DNA of 64,000 nucleotides from Glandiceps talaboti. Lineage: Eukaryota; Hemichordata; Enteropneusta; Spengelidae. The stretch is taken from assembly GCF_964340395.1 (NCBI RefSeq), contig NC_135560.1, positions 1,359,501 to 1,423,500 of the forward strand, given 5' to 3'. Every line of letters starts with the position of its first letter. Position 1 is the first letter of the stretch. This document shows positions 25,871 to 38,675 of this stretch, piece after piece. The notes beneath the pieces are model-generated. The model made no database searches. It had not been told where the DNA came from and worked only from the letters and a program-made list of their open reading frames with translations. The position numbers were made by a program, and so were the translations under genes.

Positions 25871-27096
25871 ATATATGTGTGTGTGTTCAATATATACATG
25901 TTCATTTGCCATTGGTTCAGATAGGAACATTCAGGATAGTTGGCAGGGAGGTGAGGCTTAATATTGCCAACAGATCCTATATAATTAAAAGTACTGCCAA
26001 AACTGTAATCTTTACAACACTCATATTTTGGCAATCTAAATAGATTAAAATGATAATTGTAAAAATTGTTATACATTCCCTATCATATCAAATATCACCG
26101 TCTCAATATGGGCATCTTTTGGAAGTGGAGGTAATCCCCCTCACCCCCAGTCAGCATTATTGATTGGTATCAATTTCCCTTAATGGGCTCTCGTGATCAG
26201 GAGTGGCCATATTGGATTTGTGACTGCTGATGACAAACATAAACCTAATTAATCAATCAAGTCATTTATAAAGTGCCAGTATCCAATACTAAGTACAGTT
26301 CAGAGGCACTGTACAATTACGTATACACATTGAAAGCTCTGCTGAAAAGATATGTTTTAAGGTTCTTCCTAAAAGAACAAGCTGTGGGCTTTCACATAAT
26401 CACATTTCACTGTGTCAAATATTCTAATGCATACATACATGCTCTTGACTACGGAGAAGGAATAAAATATTCTTGACATACTACACAATTTACGAATGCA
26501 TCCACCATATCTGATAACAATAAGTGCAGACTTCTTCTGAATAGAATCTAGATCTACCAAACTTGTGAAAGTTATTTGAAAATTCAGCTATTGACCTTAA
26601 AGACAGAGGTGAAGGTCAAATACCTAGGCCCTAAAAGGAAACTACCTTTGATAAGATCGGTGGAGAAACTTGAATGTAGACTCTGTGTATTCAACTTGTT
26701 AAGTTTTACTGTATGCTGTACAGGCTAAATAGTCAAGATCGTGAAATGAAGTGATAGTGTTTGCAATTTGTGCCAGGTTCAATTGAAACTGAGTTGTGGG
26801 TGTCAGAGATATGACTGTCCACAAACGGACGGATGGATGGACATGGGTCACCCCTGTAGCCCACTGTGGCTGTGCCTGAAATGAATAAAAGAATACATAA
26901 TATATAGTACATTGACTATGTCTATGCTGCAATCTTGTTTGCTAGTGTAGTTAACACATTGAAAGCAACTAATCAGAAATTAAATATGGCCGCTAATGAT
27001 GGCAGCAATGCTTCCAGGTTTTGGTGCATATTGAGACAGTAATGCCTCATACATATTATTAAATATTGCCTGTCATTAACATTAACAAATTTTGAA

Positions 27097-27472
27097 TTAG
27101 CATGTCGTACACTTGGGAACTTTAACAACAGTGCCATTAAGTGCCCCGTTTTTAGGTACATGAGCATAGTCTATAGGAACACTTCCTGATCTAGCACTTG
27201 CTGGCCTAACTTCAACTGTTGGAGTAGAGAGACTGGCTTCTGTCTCTGTATTCCTGTTTTCAAAATCATCTTCCGTGTTACTGACAAGTAGTGGCATAGC
27301 TTCTTCTTGCTTGTGGCTATCTTTGTTGACACGTCTTTCTTCACTGTGATAAAATGACACTTCCTTAAAGTGTGGTGAAAGTTCGCAGTGTGCTTCTAAG
27401 TTTTCTATCAGGTCTATGAAACTTGGTCTCATTTTAGGATTATATCGCCAACAAAGTTTCATCAAACTAAAC
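27097..27472 (-). CDS. Receptor exon g: end of kinase domain, C-terminal tail and stop
   Basis: 376 nt of coding sequence, stop at 27099-27097. Two acceptors are possible. Cutting after ...ccacatag (27473-27474) gives CPERLFSLMKLCWRYNPKMR, aligning without gaps with the family pattern CPERxxxLMxxCW; the next AG, six bases downstream, would delete two conserved positions. The kinase domain ends at RPSFIDLIENL. The tail keeps FKEVSFYHSEE, a block also found in vertebrate receptors. It then runs through a low-complexity acidic and serine/threonine-rich stretch to DYAHVPKNGALNG and ends PKCTTC. There are only two tail tyrosines and no YxxM, so PI3K recruitment presumably depends on adaptor proteins docking at NPEY. 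I see no canonical AATAAA in the first few hundred bases downstream, so the mRNA end is unplaced. Confidence 0.95.
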
Positions 27473-27605
27473 CTATGTGGAAACGAAAAAAAGGGAAACA
27501 AAATCAGTGTTTCAGGAAATCACCCAGATTTTTTTTAACAATGCCTGTTTTAGTGTTTTGATCCGAAACAGAACAGAAGAAATGGTGCTACAGCACAATA
27601 CTTAC

Positions 27606-27740
27606 AGTCTTTCAGGGCAGCCTGTTGGTTCATCCAGGCAATTACCATCAATCACATATTTTAATACTTGTTCATTGGATAGACCTTGGTATGGCTGTTC
27701 TGCCAGTGTTGCCATTTCCCATAGCACAACACCATATGAC
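27606..27740 (-). CDS. Receptor exon f: kinase C-lobe
   Basis: 135 nt, acceptor gtttttgttag at 27741-27742, donor gtaagt at 27605-27600. It completes the W of SDVW and encodes [20 protein letters not shown], then [20 protein letters not shown] and CPERL with the last leucine split. SxGVVLWE is kinase subdomain IX, and [14 protein letters not shown] is nearly invariant in insulin/IGF receptors. Same 135-nt length as the human counterpart (from memory). The intron to the last exon is only 133 bp, against 1.3-10.7 kb for the others; it is the single repeat-free intron of this gene in the window. Confidence 0.97.
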
Positions 27741-27850
27741 CTAACAAAAACATTAACAATACATGTAATCAGCAAATTAAATACATTTGCAATAACGGTA
27801 TGGTCAAGATAATGGGGCTTTTGAACACATGGAAGTGGACGTTTTTTCAA

Positions 27851-29485
27851 GTACATCCAAATGACGAGCTATCATAATTTTTGTGTGCGTTTTTCGCTAC
27901 CAAAATCGAATTTCAACATGGTGGAAGATATTAATGGCTCTCATAACATCACCTCCAATGTAAATTTGTCAACTGTCCAAAGAAATTTCCACCAGAAATA
28001 CATCGTTGAATACATGTAGTTGGTCATGGGAACGGTGCAAGCATCAGAAGTACTGCTAAGTTTGTATGATCTCCCAACAGGGAATTTACGGGTGTCGCAG
28101 TGAAAGTCGGCAAAATGTGTAACTTGTTGATGCGTAACTTACGCCCATACTATCGCTGTGGGGCCAATTTTTACCGATATAAAGAATTCTTTTGGTTATA
28201 TTTCTTTGTAGCAACGTTCAATAATGAACAAGTCATTGAGAATGACATATTCCCCGCTATGATTGGGTTTTAAGGAACATGAAAACTGCGCCAACAAAAT
28301 GGCTGCCAGGCAGCCATATCGGATTGTATCATGATGAGGATATGCACATGTATGTCAGAGAACACAGTGCTAAACCAACTTTGAATGAGATCTGTTCAAG
28401 CATGTCAAGTTATGGCTTTGGACAGGGAAAATTCGCAAACAAAATGGCTACTAGGCGGCCATATTGCATTGGATCGTATCATGAAACAAATTGACGTGCA
28501 TATGTATGCCATAGTATGTTGCCCCTGTACCAAGTTCGAAAAAAATCGGTCCAGGCATCTCCAAGAAACGGCACACAATCCATAAGTAATAATACTCGTA
28601 CAAGATCAATTTATACGGTCAGTGGTGGGTAGATTATGCATGATCTAATGATTTTCTGATTGGATTTTTAGCATGTTTTTTTTTCAGGTTAAATTCAAAT
28701 TTCAACATGGCTGCAGCCAAAATTGTCTCCCCTAACATCGTTTACGATGTAAATAACGACTCTGGTCATGATATTTTCTATTTAATTTCGACTTGGATGG
28801 CATTATTGACTACTATGAAAAGATCATATTACTGTGGCTTACATTTAAATGGCTAGCAGCAAATTTCCATTGATCGGTATGCATGACGCCATATAGCGCC
28901 ACTTTTCCCATCCGATTTTGGCACCGATACTACCGATTTATGGGCATTTTTTTTTTTTTTACCAATTTTGAGAATAAATTTTGAGATAATTTTTTGTCGT
29001 CCTGTCAAATATTGAAATATATTTATAGAAGCTCATTTTTCAGGTCTTGAGTGACGAATTGAGATATTTTAGTACATTTCCACTTCTGGTGGGGACAGAC
29101 TGTAGTGTCATAAACGGATTAGTGAGCTGTTAATTTTTTTCATTCAAATTTAATACGACTGAAAATGACATTTTCTGCCAATTTTTCGCCAAATTTGACC
29201 ATTTAACCAGTATACAGAAGTTTTGTAGGAACATAAATGTTAGTATTTGAATTTTGTTTATAACATAAATATTGTGTTTATTTGTGATATGTCAATGAAT
29301 AAACAACTCATATTTGTTTTATTAATATCTTATTACTTTAATCGATATTTTGGTTCTGTGTGTGGCTTTTAAATGTATGTATTTTTAAGTATGATGTAGA
29401 AAATTTATTTTCCAATGAAATGATACCTTATTTTTCAAAAATGAGCGACTGTAAGTATTTTAAAATAAATTTAATCACACCACAC
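27851..29485 (+). repeat. Dispersed repeat family F, copy 1, with a family B insertion
   Basis: Similar to 41066-42375 in two blocks: 27851-28255 (ATCCAAATGACGAGC, AAAATCGAATTTCAACATGG) and 28615-29485 (GTCTCCCCTAACAT, TTTAACCAGTATACAGAAGT, GTGATATGTCAAT). The 28265-28580 segment has no counterpart there and is a family B copy. No coding capacity recognised. It begins about 110 bp from receptor exon f. Confidence 0.8.
28265..28580 (+). repeat. Family B repeat (two tandem units)
   Basis: Two units of about 150 bp, each with AACAAAATGGCT and a GGCCATAT or GCCATATCGG word, matching 50935-51290. The first unit carries ATGGCTGCC-A-GGCAGCCAT, a perfect 9-bp inverted repeat. The segment interrupts family F, which supports mobility. 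Confidence 0.75.
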
Positions 29486-29892
29486 TCACTCTGAACTTAT
29501 GCTACCACATAGTACACACAATGTATGTACTTCAGATCAACTTGCTGTACCCGAAGATTTGATCAGGAGCACTCATGGGAGTAGAGTGCTGCGTGGGCAG
29601 AGCACATGTTGTGTGATTGTATGTTTCTAACCGACAACAACAGTCTAGGCCAATTGACAGGATTTCATAAATAGGACAGCTTTAAATACATCATCAAACT
29701 GCTTCATCCATTCAATATTTTCAAAGAGTATGACAGAAAATCATTGAAAAATCTATTTTCAACATGAGAAATCACATGGATATACTTGTAAGTGCCGTGA
29801 GGTCACACCGGAAGTATCGCACTTAGACTGACTCTCATATTTGTGACTTGTGATTGTGAAGTTAGTTTGCAGCCAATTTACCTAATACTGTC
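29486..29892. other. Spacer, nothing recognised
   Basis: About 400 bp with no coding or repeat signal that I could identify. Confidence 0.5.
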
Positions 29893-31050
29893 AAAAAATA
29901 GTACCAATGGCGTTGTAGCAACTGTACAGTTTTTAAAAATGTTTACCTGCATACTGATCCATGCTAAGTACAGGTGTTCATTTGCTGAATGATAAATGCA
30001 GTTGCCAATCCAACCCTGTTGTTATCTTTGCAATAAACATGATCATTTGGCTGTTGCTATGGACATGGTCTTGTTGCTAGGTATGTTTGCATATATTTGT
30101 TGAATGTTTATTCATTTGTCTATTAATCCCCATTATCGTTGCAATATACGTGATCATTTGGCTGTTGCAATGGGCATGGTCTTGTTGCTAGGCACATATG
30201 GATACATTTTTAAATGTTTATTCATTTGTCTATTAATCCCCATTATCTTTGCAATATACATGATCATTTGGCTGTTGCTATGGGCATGGTCTTGTTGCTA
30301 GGCACATTTACATACATTTTTTGAATATTTATTCAACTGTCTATTAATCCCTGTTGTTATCTTTGCAATATCTGTGATCATTTGGTTGTTGCCATGGGTG
30401 TGGTCTTGTTGTTTTTGAATGTTGGTTCACTTGTCTAAGAATCCCTGTTATCTTTGTAAAATACACCACCTTACTCACTTGCCTACCATATGATGTTATT
30501 TAATCAAAATAGACTGCCATTTGGTTGTTGCTATGGGCGTGGTCTTGGTTGCTTGGGCCAATTGTGTCTAAATCTTTTGATGAAAATCTGCAGTATAACA
30601 CTTTTAGAAACATCTTACCAAGTTACAGTCTCATTGACCAAATACTTTTTATGATACAAGTTTTTGAAAAAAATTCACATTCTTACACCTAATTTGCATA
30701 TCACTGACATGCTCATTATATGCTTAATATTTCTTCATCTATACACCCCCAGATGCATCCCCATTAAATTTCAGCCCAATCTGCTCAGTAGTTTTGGAAT
30801 TAAAGATTTTTTCACCAAAACGACACATTTTAGCCCTAATTTGCATATCACTGATGGGATCATCATGTCATGAACAATCCTTAATCTAAACACCACTAAG
30901 AATGTTCCAACCAAATTTCAGTCTTTTTTGAGTTTTTTTACCCAAATCACAAACTGGTGGTAAGATCATTTGATTTGAACAATTTCCCATCTAGACACCC
31001 AAGGTAATACACCCACCAAATATCATCGGTAGTTTTTGACTTTTAAGTTG

Positions 31051-31122
<72 letters not shown>

Positions 31123-31192
31123 GACAGAAAGACAGACAGATACTTTGCCATGCCTATAGCACAACTGAACATTATCAGTTCAGTTGTGCTAA
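29893..31192 (+). mobile_element. Family A copy, near full length
   Basis: The 5' end AAAAAATAGTACCAATGGCG is at 29893. Head GTAGCAACTGTACAGTTTTT, then about five tandem 115-bp units to about 30560. The second block has CTAATTTGCATATCACTGA twice. Then ATCATCGGTAGTTTTTGAC, an (AC)n tract at 31052-31118, GACAGACAGAAAGACAGACA, and a 3' hairpin CTGAAC-ATTATCA-GTTCAG followed by TTGTGCTAA ending at 31192. Lies in the intron between exons e and f. Confidence 0.85.
31052..31118. repeat. (AC)n microsatellite within family A
   Basis: About 33 dinucleotides followed by AGAC repeats. Confidence 0.97.
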
Positions 31193-31299
31193 AAACTGAG
31201 TCATGTGTCCCACATGATTAAAGATTTTGTCATCCATCAAACAATTTTAGCATTTTCAAATTTGTTTTACAATCAATCATAATGCGTACCATTTAGGCT

Positions 31300-34200
31300 A
31301 TTTGTAGTCTAGTTCCTATACAGTATCATCACCATTTACACCTCTATCACCTTGTCTAGTTCCTATACAGTATCATTACCATTTACACCTCTATCACCTT
31401 GTCTAGTTCCTATACAGTATCATTACCATTTACACCTTAGTCTAGTTCCTATACAGTATCATCACCATTTACACCTCTATTCACATAGTCTAGTTCCTAT
31501 ACAGTATCGTTACCATTTACACCTTAGTCTAGCTCCTATACAGTATCGTCACCATTTACACCTCTATTCACAGTGTAGTTCCTATATACAGTATCATTAC
31601 CATTTACACCTTAGTCTAGTTCCTATACAATATCGTGACCATTTACACCTCCACTCACATAGTCTAGTTCCTATACAATATCGTGACAATTTACACCTCC
31701 ACCCACATAGTCTAGTTCCTATATGGTATCATTACCATTTACACCTCCACTAGTCTAGTTCCTATACAGTATCATCACCATTTACACCTCCACTCACAGT
31801 CTAGTTCCTATACAGTATCATTACCATTTACACCTCCAATCAGTCTAGTTCCTATACAGTATGTTACCATTTACACCTCCACTCACAGTCTAGTTCCTAT
31901 ACAGTATTGTTACCATTTACACCTCCAATCACAGTCTAGTTCCTATACAGTATGTTACCATTTACACCTTCACTCACAGTCTAGTTCCTATACAGTATTG
32001 TTACCATTTACACCTCCACTCACATAGTCTAGTTCCTATACAGTATCATTACCATTTACACCTTAGTCTAGTTCCTATACAGTATCGTCACCATTTACAC
32101 CTCTATTCACAGTGTAGTTCCTATATACAGTATCATTACCATTTACACCTTAGTCTAGTTCCTATACAATATCGTGACAATTTACACCTCCACCCACAGT
32201 CTAGTTCCTATATGGTATCATTACCATTTACACCTCCACTCACATAGTCTAGTTCCTATACAGTATCGTTACCATTTACACCTCCACTCACATAGTCTAG
32301 TTCCTATACAGTATCGTCACCATTTGCACCTTAGTCTAGTTCCTATACAGTATCATCACCATTTACACCTCCACTCAGTCTAGTTCCTATACAGTATCAT
32401 TACCATTTACACCTCCACTCACATAGTCTAGTTCCTATACAGTATCGTTACCATTTACACCCCCACTCACAGTCTAGTTCCTATACGGTATTGTTACCAT
32501 TTACACCTCCACTCACATAGTCTAGTTCCTATACAGTATCGTTACCATTTACACCTCCACTCACATAGTCTAGTTCCTATACAGTATTGTTATCATTTAC
32601 ACCTCCACTCACAGTCTAGTTCCTATACAGTATCGTCACCATTTGCACCTTAGTCTAGTTCCTATACAGTATCATCACCATTTACACCTCCACTCAGTCT
32701 AGTTCCTATATACAGTATCATTACCATTTACACCTTAGTCTAGTTCCTATACAATATCGTGACCATTTACACCTCCACTCACAGTCTAGTTCCTATACAA
32801 TATCGTGACAATTTACACCTCCACCCACAGTCTAGTTCCTATATGGTATCATTACCATTTACACCTCCACTCACATAGTCTAGTTCCTATACAGTATCGT
32901 TACCATTTACACCTCCACTCACATAGTCTAGTTCCTATACAGTATCGTCACCATTTGCACCTTAGTCTAGTTCCTATACAGTATCATCACCATTTACACC
33001 TCCACTCAGTCTAGTTCCTATACAGTATCATTACCATTTACACCTCCACTCACATAGTCTAGTTCCTATACAGTATCGTTACCATTTACACCCCCACTCA
33101 CAGTCTAGTTCCTATACAGTATTGTTACCATTTACACCTCTACTCACATAGTCTAGTTCCTATACAGTATTGTTATCATTTACACCTCCACTCAGTCTAG
33201 TTCCTATACAGTATCGTCACCATTTGCACCTTAGTCTAGTTCCTATACAGTATCATCACCATTTACACCTCCACTCAGTCTAGTTCCTATACAGTATCAT
33301 TACCATTTACACCTCCACTCACATAGTCTAGTTCCTATACAGTATCGTTACCATTTACACCCCCACTCACAGTCTAGTTCCTATACAGTATTGTTACCAT
33401 TTACACCTCCATTCACAGTCTAGTTCCTATACAGTATTGTTACCATTTACACCTCCACTCACAGTCTAGTTCATATACAGTATCATCACCATTTACACCT
33501 CCATTCACAGTCTAGTTCCTATACAGTATTGTTACCATTTACACCTCCACTCACAGTCTAGTTCATATACAGTATCATCACCATTTACACCTCCACTCAC
33601 AGTCTAGTTCCTAGTCTGTATACAGTATCATTACCATTTACACCTTAGTCTAGTTCCTATACAGTATCATCACCATTTACACCTCTATCACCTCGTCTAG
33701 TTCCTATACAGTATCATTACCATTTACACCTCTATCACCTCGTCTAGTTCCTATACAGTATCATTACCATTTACACCTTAGTCTAGTTCCTATACAGTAT
33801 CATCACCATTTACACCTCTATTCACATAGTCTAGTTCCTATACAGTATCGTTACCATTTACACCTTAGTCTAGCTCCTATACAGTATCGTCACCATTTAC
33901 ACCTCTATTCACAGTGTAGTTCCTATATACAGTATCATTACCATTTACACCTTAGTCTAGTTCCTATACAATATCGTGACCATTTACACCTCCACTCACA
34001 TAGTCTAGTTCCTATACAATATCGTGACAATTTACACCTCCACCCACATAGTCTAGTTCCTATATGGTATCATTACCATTTTTACACCTCCACTAGTCTA
34101 GTTCCTATACAGTATCATCACCATTTACACCTCCACTCACAGTCTAGTTCCTATACAGTATCATTACCATTTACACCTCCAATCACAGTCTAGTTCCTAT

Positions 34201-35705
34201 ACAGTATGTTACCATTTACACCTCCACTCACAGTCTAGTTCCTATACAGTATTGTTACCATTTACACCTCCAATCACAGTCTAGTTCCTATACAGTATGT
34301 TACCATTTACACCTTCACTCACAGTCTAGTTCCTATACAGTATTGTTACCATTTACACCTCCACTCACATAGTCTAGTTCCTATACAGTATCATTACCAT
34401 TTACACCTTAGTCTAGTTCCTATACAGTATCGTCACCATTTACACCTCTATTCACAGTGTAGTTCCTATATACAGTATCATTACCATTTACACCTTAGTC
34501 TAGTTCCTATACAATATCGTGACCATTTACACCTCCACTCACATAGTCTAGTTCCTATACAATATCGTGACAATTTACACCTCCACCCACAGTCTAGTTC
34601 CTATATGGTATCATTACCATTTACACCTCCACTCACATAGTCTAGTTCCTATACAGTATCGTTACCATTTACACCTCCACTCACATAGTCTAGTTCCTAT
34701 ACAGTATCGTCATCATTTGCACCTTAGTCTAGTTCCTATACAGTATCATCACCATTTACACCTCCACTCAGTCTAGTTCCTATACAGTATCATTACCATT
34801 TACACCTCCACTCACATAGTCTAGTTCCTATACAGTATCGTTACCATTTACACCCCCACTCACAGTCTAGTTCCTATACAGTATTGTTACCATTTACACC
34901 TCCACTCACATAGTCTAGTTCCTATACAGTATCGTTACCATTTACACCTCCACTCACATAGTCTAGTTCCTATACAGTATTGTTACCATTTACACCCCCA
35001 CTCACAGTCTAGTTCCTATACAGTATTGTTACCATTTACACCTCCACTCACAGTCTAGTTCCTATACAGTATTGTTACCATTTACACCTCCACTCACAGT
35101 CTAGTTCATATACAATATCATCACCATTTACACCTCCACTCAGTCTAGTTCCTATACAGTATTGTTTTCATTTACACCTCCACTCACAGTCTAGTTCCTA
35201 TACAGTATCATTACCATTTATACCTCCACTCACATAGTCTAGTTCCTATACAGTATTGTTATGATTTACACCTCCACTCACAGTCTAGTTCCTATACAGT
35301 ATTGTTACCATTTACACCTCCACTCAGTCTAGTTCATATACAGTATTGTTACCATTTACACCTCCACTCACAGTCTAGTTCCTATACAGTATTGTTACCA
35401 TTTACACCTCCACTCACAGTCTAGTTCATATACAGTATCGTTACCATTTACACCTCCACTCACAGTCTAGTTCCTATACAGTATCATTACCATTTACACC
35501 TCCACTCACAGTCTAGTTCCTATACAGTATCATTACCATTTACACCTCCACTCACAGTCTAGTTCATATACAGTATCATTACCATTTATACCTTCACTCA
35601 CAGTCTAGTACCTATACAGTATCATTACAATTTACACCTCCACTCACAGTCTAGTTCCTATACAGTATCATTACCATTTACACCTCCACTCACAGTCTAG
35701 TCAAA
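31300..35705 (+). repeat. Minisatellite, 45-48-bp unit, about 95 copies, with higher-order structure
   Basis: The unit contains AGTCTAGTTCCTATACAGTA and TCATTACCATTTACACCTCC plus a variable ACTCAC(ATAG) tail. Segment 31310-32400 recurs at about 33650-34790; the offset grows from 2341 bp at its left side to 2393 bp at its right, so one copy gained about one unit. A 210-bp stretch with the same translation occurs at 32174, 32805 and 34567. Lies wholly in the 9.8-kb intron between exons e and f. Confidence 0.95.
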
Positions 35706-36134
35706 GTCATTACTCTAGAAGTCCTGAGATGCACTAGATGTCATTTAAAATTCATGATCCACAGCCACCCACACAGTCATTAATATCATGTCTTTGTTAA
35801 TCAATCACAGAATTCTAACCAATAACACAGTCCCTCATACAGTTAGTGTTTATTGGGGACAGTTATGTAATATTTGTCAGCTCAGGATGCTACTTATACA
35901 CTGTTTACATCACTATAGCAGCTGTGGTTCATTGATTGTGTTGATTGAGGGACTTTGACCAGACTGTGGTTTACCACAGTTGGCATCCAGACTAGGCTGT
36001 ATTTTGTGAAACAATTTTGTACAGATTTTTCATATCCGATGTTCGTTTCATTTGCAAACTGTTTTAAAGTGGTGTTTGGAAATGCCTTTCAAATAGGTAA
36101 ATTTTTAGCATACCATCATTTTGAAGCTCTTTTA
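35706..36134. other. Spacer, nothing recognised
   Basis: About 430 bp without a gene. The last bases, TTTTA, form the left flank of the TIR element that follows. Confidence 0.5.
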
Positions 36135-37268
36135 GGGGCGACATCAAAATCAAACACATCGTAATTACGCGTCCTCACGAGTAGCTACGAGTAGTTACTA
36201 TGTACTACGTGAAACAGGAGATAATGAGGTGTTCAAGTTCATGAATAACTGACAATAGATAATCAGTTCACTTTTCTTTGTTTCCCGTAAAGTTTTACGT
36301 AAAGACGTCGTCTTTGAGCGTAGATACGTGTAATTTTTTATCGCCAACACACAATAGACAGTGATTCTCGCCTTCCGTGTTTCCAATGATGACATCGTCT
36401 TCTATCGTAGTTGATCGTAGTTTGTCATAATTTTTGATCATCAAAGAAAACCACGTACTCCAGCCAGTAATGTGCTGATGAAGCTTGTACTGTACATGTT
36501 TTTATGAGTGCAAGTTCATGGGCGATATTCATAAAAAAACCAATAAGATACGCACAAAATCAAAGTTTCAATATTCAGTAAATCTTTTCACGAACATGAC
36601 GGTATGTATTCAAAATTTATTGTGATGGACGCATGAACGTAATATTGTAACAGTCCTAGGTTAACAGTAAATCTTTGAGGAAGATTATCGTACAATTGTG
36701 TGACTCTCAAAGCATCAATCACGGTTAGACTTTGTTTTTGCACGGTCGACAAACGAACAGTACAACTTACAAGCTCACGCTTGGCGGCCATGCTAGGGCC
36801 AAGAAATGCTGTTGAATTTCCGGGTTGCGGAAGTGCAGTTTTGACATTTATATCATCGAATAACGGGATTTGTTTTATATATTCTAAAACATAAACTAAT
36901 TTTTTATGTTTCTCAGTACAGTAACATTCCTAAATGATGGGGTTGAGTTGAGAAATCGCAATCTTTGGCAACACGTGATGTGATGTCGGTAGATAAACAT
37001 AGAGACGCAAGTGATGAACGTATTCAGTTATTCGTAGCGCGAAATTTTGAAGAAACAAAATGTTTTTAGGTGATTTTTTTCACAATGAAGACTACGCGTA
37101 AATGATCGTAGTTTGGGCTCATGAATAACAGACAATAGGTGTTTACTTTTTATTGTCTACAACCTAAAGTACATGAATATGCGTCAAGACTTATGAATAT
37201 TCAGAGTAGTACTCGTCTCTACTCGTTAGGACGCGTAAGTACGATGTTTTTGATTTTGCTGTCGCCCC
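36135..37268. mobile_element. PIF/Harbinger-like TIR element (non-autonomous)
   Basis: The left end GGGGCGACATCAAAATCAAA and the right end (minus) GGGGCGACAGCAAAATCAAA form terminal inverted repeats of about 50 bp with roughly four mismatches. Both also contain TTACGCGTCCT and ACGAGTAG. The flanks are TTA on both sides (36132-36134 and 37269-37271), the 3-bp target duplication typical of PIF/Harbinger. No transposase is encoded in the 1134 bp. The interior has more CpG than its surroundings. Confidence 0.75.
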
Positions 37269-37334
37269 TTACATAGAATTTTGTTTGGATGCAAAAATTT
37301 TTGTTGTATACAAGTGCCAATTTTTCTTTCACCA

Positions 37335-37430
37335 CTGTGGCTAATTATGTAAAAAATATTTTCGCCAAGTTTGAGTTTGATTTGCCAATGCGAATGGGCA
37401 GTGCGGACACAGAGTAAATCAGTGTACAAT
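37335..37430 (+). repeat. Solo right end of a hAT-like element
   Basis: GGCTAATTATGTAAAAAATA, TTTTCGCCAA, AATGCGAATGGGCAGTGCGG and ACACAGAG resemble 40910-40993, the right end of the larger element described next, with substitutions. Confidence 0.55.
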
Positions 37431-37537
37431 GTGATTACAGTTAAAGTTTGCTTATACACGTATGGACGGTATCAAAATAATCTTCATTTATATTTTTACA
37501 CAATCGGACTTAAAATAATACTTGTACTGCACACTTA

Positions 37538-37699
<162 letters not shown>

Positions 37700-37740
37700 T
37701 TACTGAACAATTTGCTTTTTACGGATTTTTGAACAATTTT

Positions 37741-37845
37741 TGGATTAACCCTTTCACCACCAAACGCTCTAGGGCACCCACCAATTCCCGCTATTGCAGG
37801 AACGCTCTAGGGTTCCCACCAATTCCCGCTATTGCGGGAATGCCA
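37741..37845 (+). repeat. Two tandem 39-bp units with a hairpin
   Basis: CGCTCTAGGG and CACCAATTCCCGCTATTGC occur twice. The second copy forms a perfect TTCCCGC-TATT-GCGGGAA hairpin (37823-37840); the first has one mismatch. Confidence 0.85.
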
Positions 37846-38189
37846 AAGTTCATTCACCTACCATGCCGTTTAAAGGCAGCTATTGCTACAAAAATTGCTG
37901 CCATAACTAGTTCCACACATCAGTGTTTCCTCTGGGTCAAAACATTTACTAGCAATTTGGCTAATTTGCTTCAAAATTTATCAGCCAAACCAGACTTTCA
38001 ATTAGCCAAACTTTTGGGATAAAAATGAACCTATATAAGTAAAGACAATAACGCAAAATTGTATGTTTTTACTTTGTTTATTTACATACATTTTTCATGT
38101 CATGTTGGCAAACGTACGGTTCTCATCTTTGCTTTGAAGTTGTAGCACCAAACATCGAGGTTTTAATCAGGTCTCATTGTAACTATTTT

Positions 38190-38675
38190 CTAAATCTCAA
38201 TGTGCAGTGTGACCTGTGAAATTTGAAAATGACCCATCGTATGCATAACGTTTCAACAGTTTCATGTGCCCCCTGACCATTACCTGACGTGGAGAACACG
38301 TCTTGGTAGTTTAGAAACTACGCGATGTTACTTATCCACTTGATTGGTTACTTATTAACATGTGGTTAGAAAGGGTTTCCATCGATAGCACGGCCATTAC
38401 GGCAAAGCATCTTCCCTCACGAGTGAAACGATGATAAAATGGACCAGATCGTTGGACAGTCTATGCTGAAAACTTCACTTAGATAAATTGAAACTGCCAC
38501 GTCACCATTTCTTTCTCACTAAAAATGAAACTTTTTCTTTTTGAGCTTCGTTACTTGATCGAACGCATTATGTGAATTTACCGTTCACTACACCATGCTC
38601 TTTGTCTGGTTCGCACATTATGTATCATTCAAGAATAAATGAATATCTTCATGTATTACGAGTTAACATTTCTCC
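38190..38675 (+). repeat. Dispersed repeat family E, copy 2
   Basis: Counterpart of 20634-21125 (see that entry); here it lies inside the hAT-like element. Shares CAGTTTCATGTGCCCC and GATCGAACGCATTA. Confidence 0.85.

Larger units (their letters stand above)
23891..27096. other. Region downstream of the receptor stop codon
   Basis: It may hold the receptor 3' untranslated region near 27096, but no polyadenylation signal was found with confidence. It contains a third perfect DR1 (25005-25017). It also has CAGACAGACAGACAAA (about 24703) after a phrase ATCCTGTAGTTCTAGAGATA, and a hairpin-ended repeat terminus at 25272-25305. Scattered GGACGGATGGATGGAC-type microsatellite lies at 26829. No gene seen. 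Confidence 0.55.

Noticed and set aside
27467-27468. Alternative acceptor AG six bases into exon g
   Set aside because: Using it would remove two residues from CPERLFSLMKLCW that align without a gap with the family; the upstream AG at 27473-27474 keeps them.
31352-35700. Regularly spaced near-identical repeats resembling a CRISPR array
   Set aside because: The DNA is eukaryotic with spliceosomal introns. The units are contiguous, without unique spacers, and there are no cas genes.
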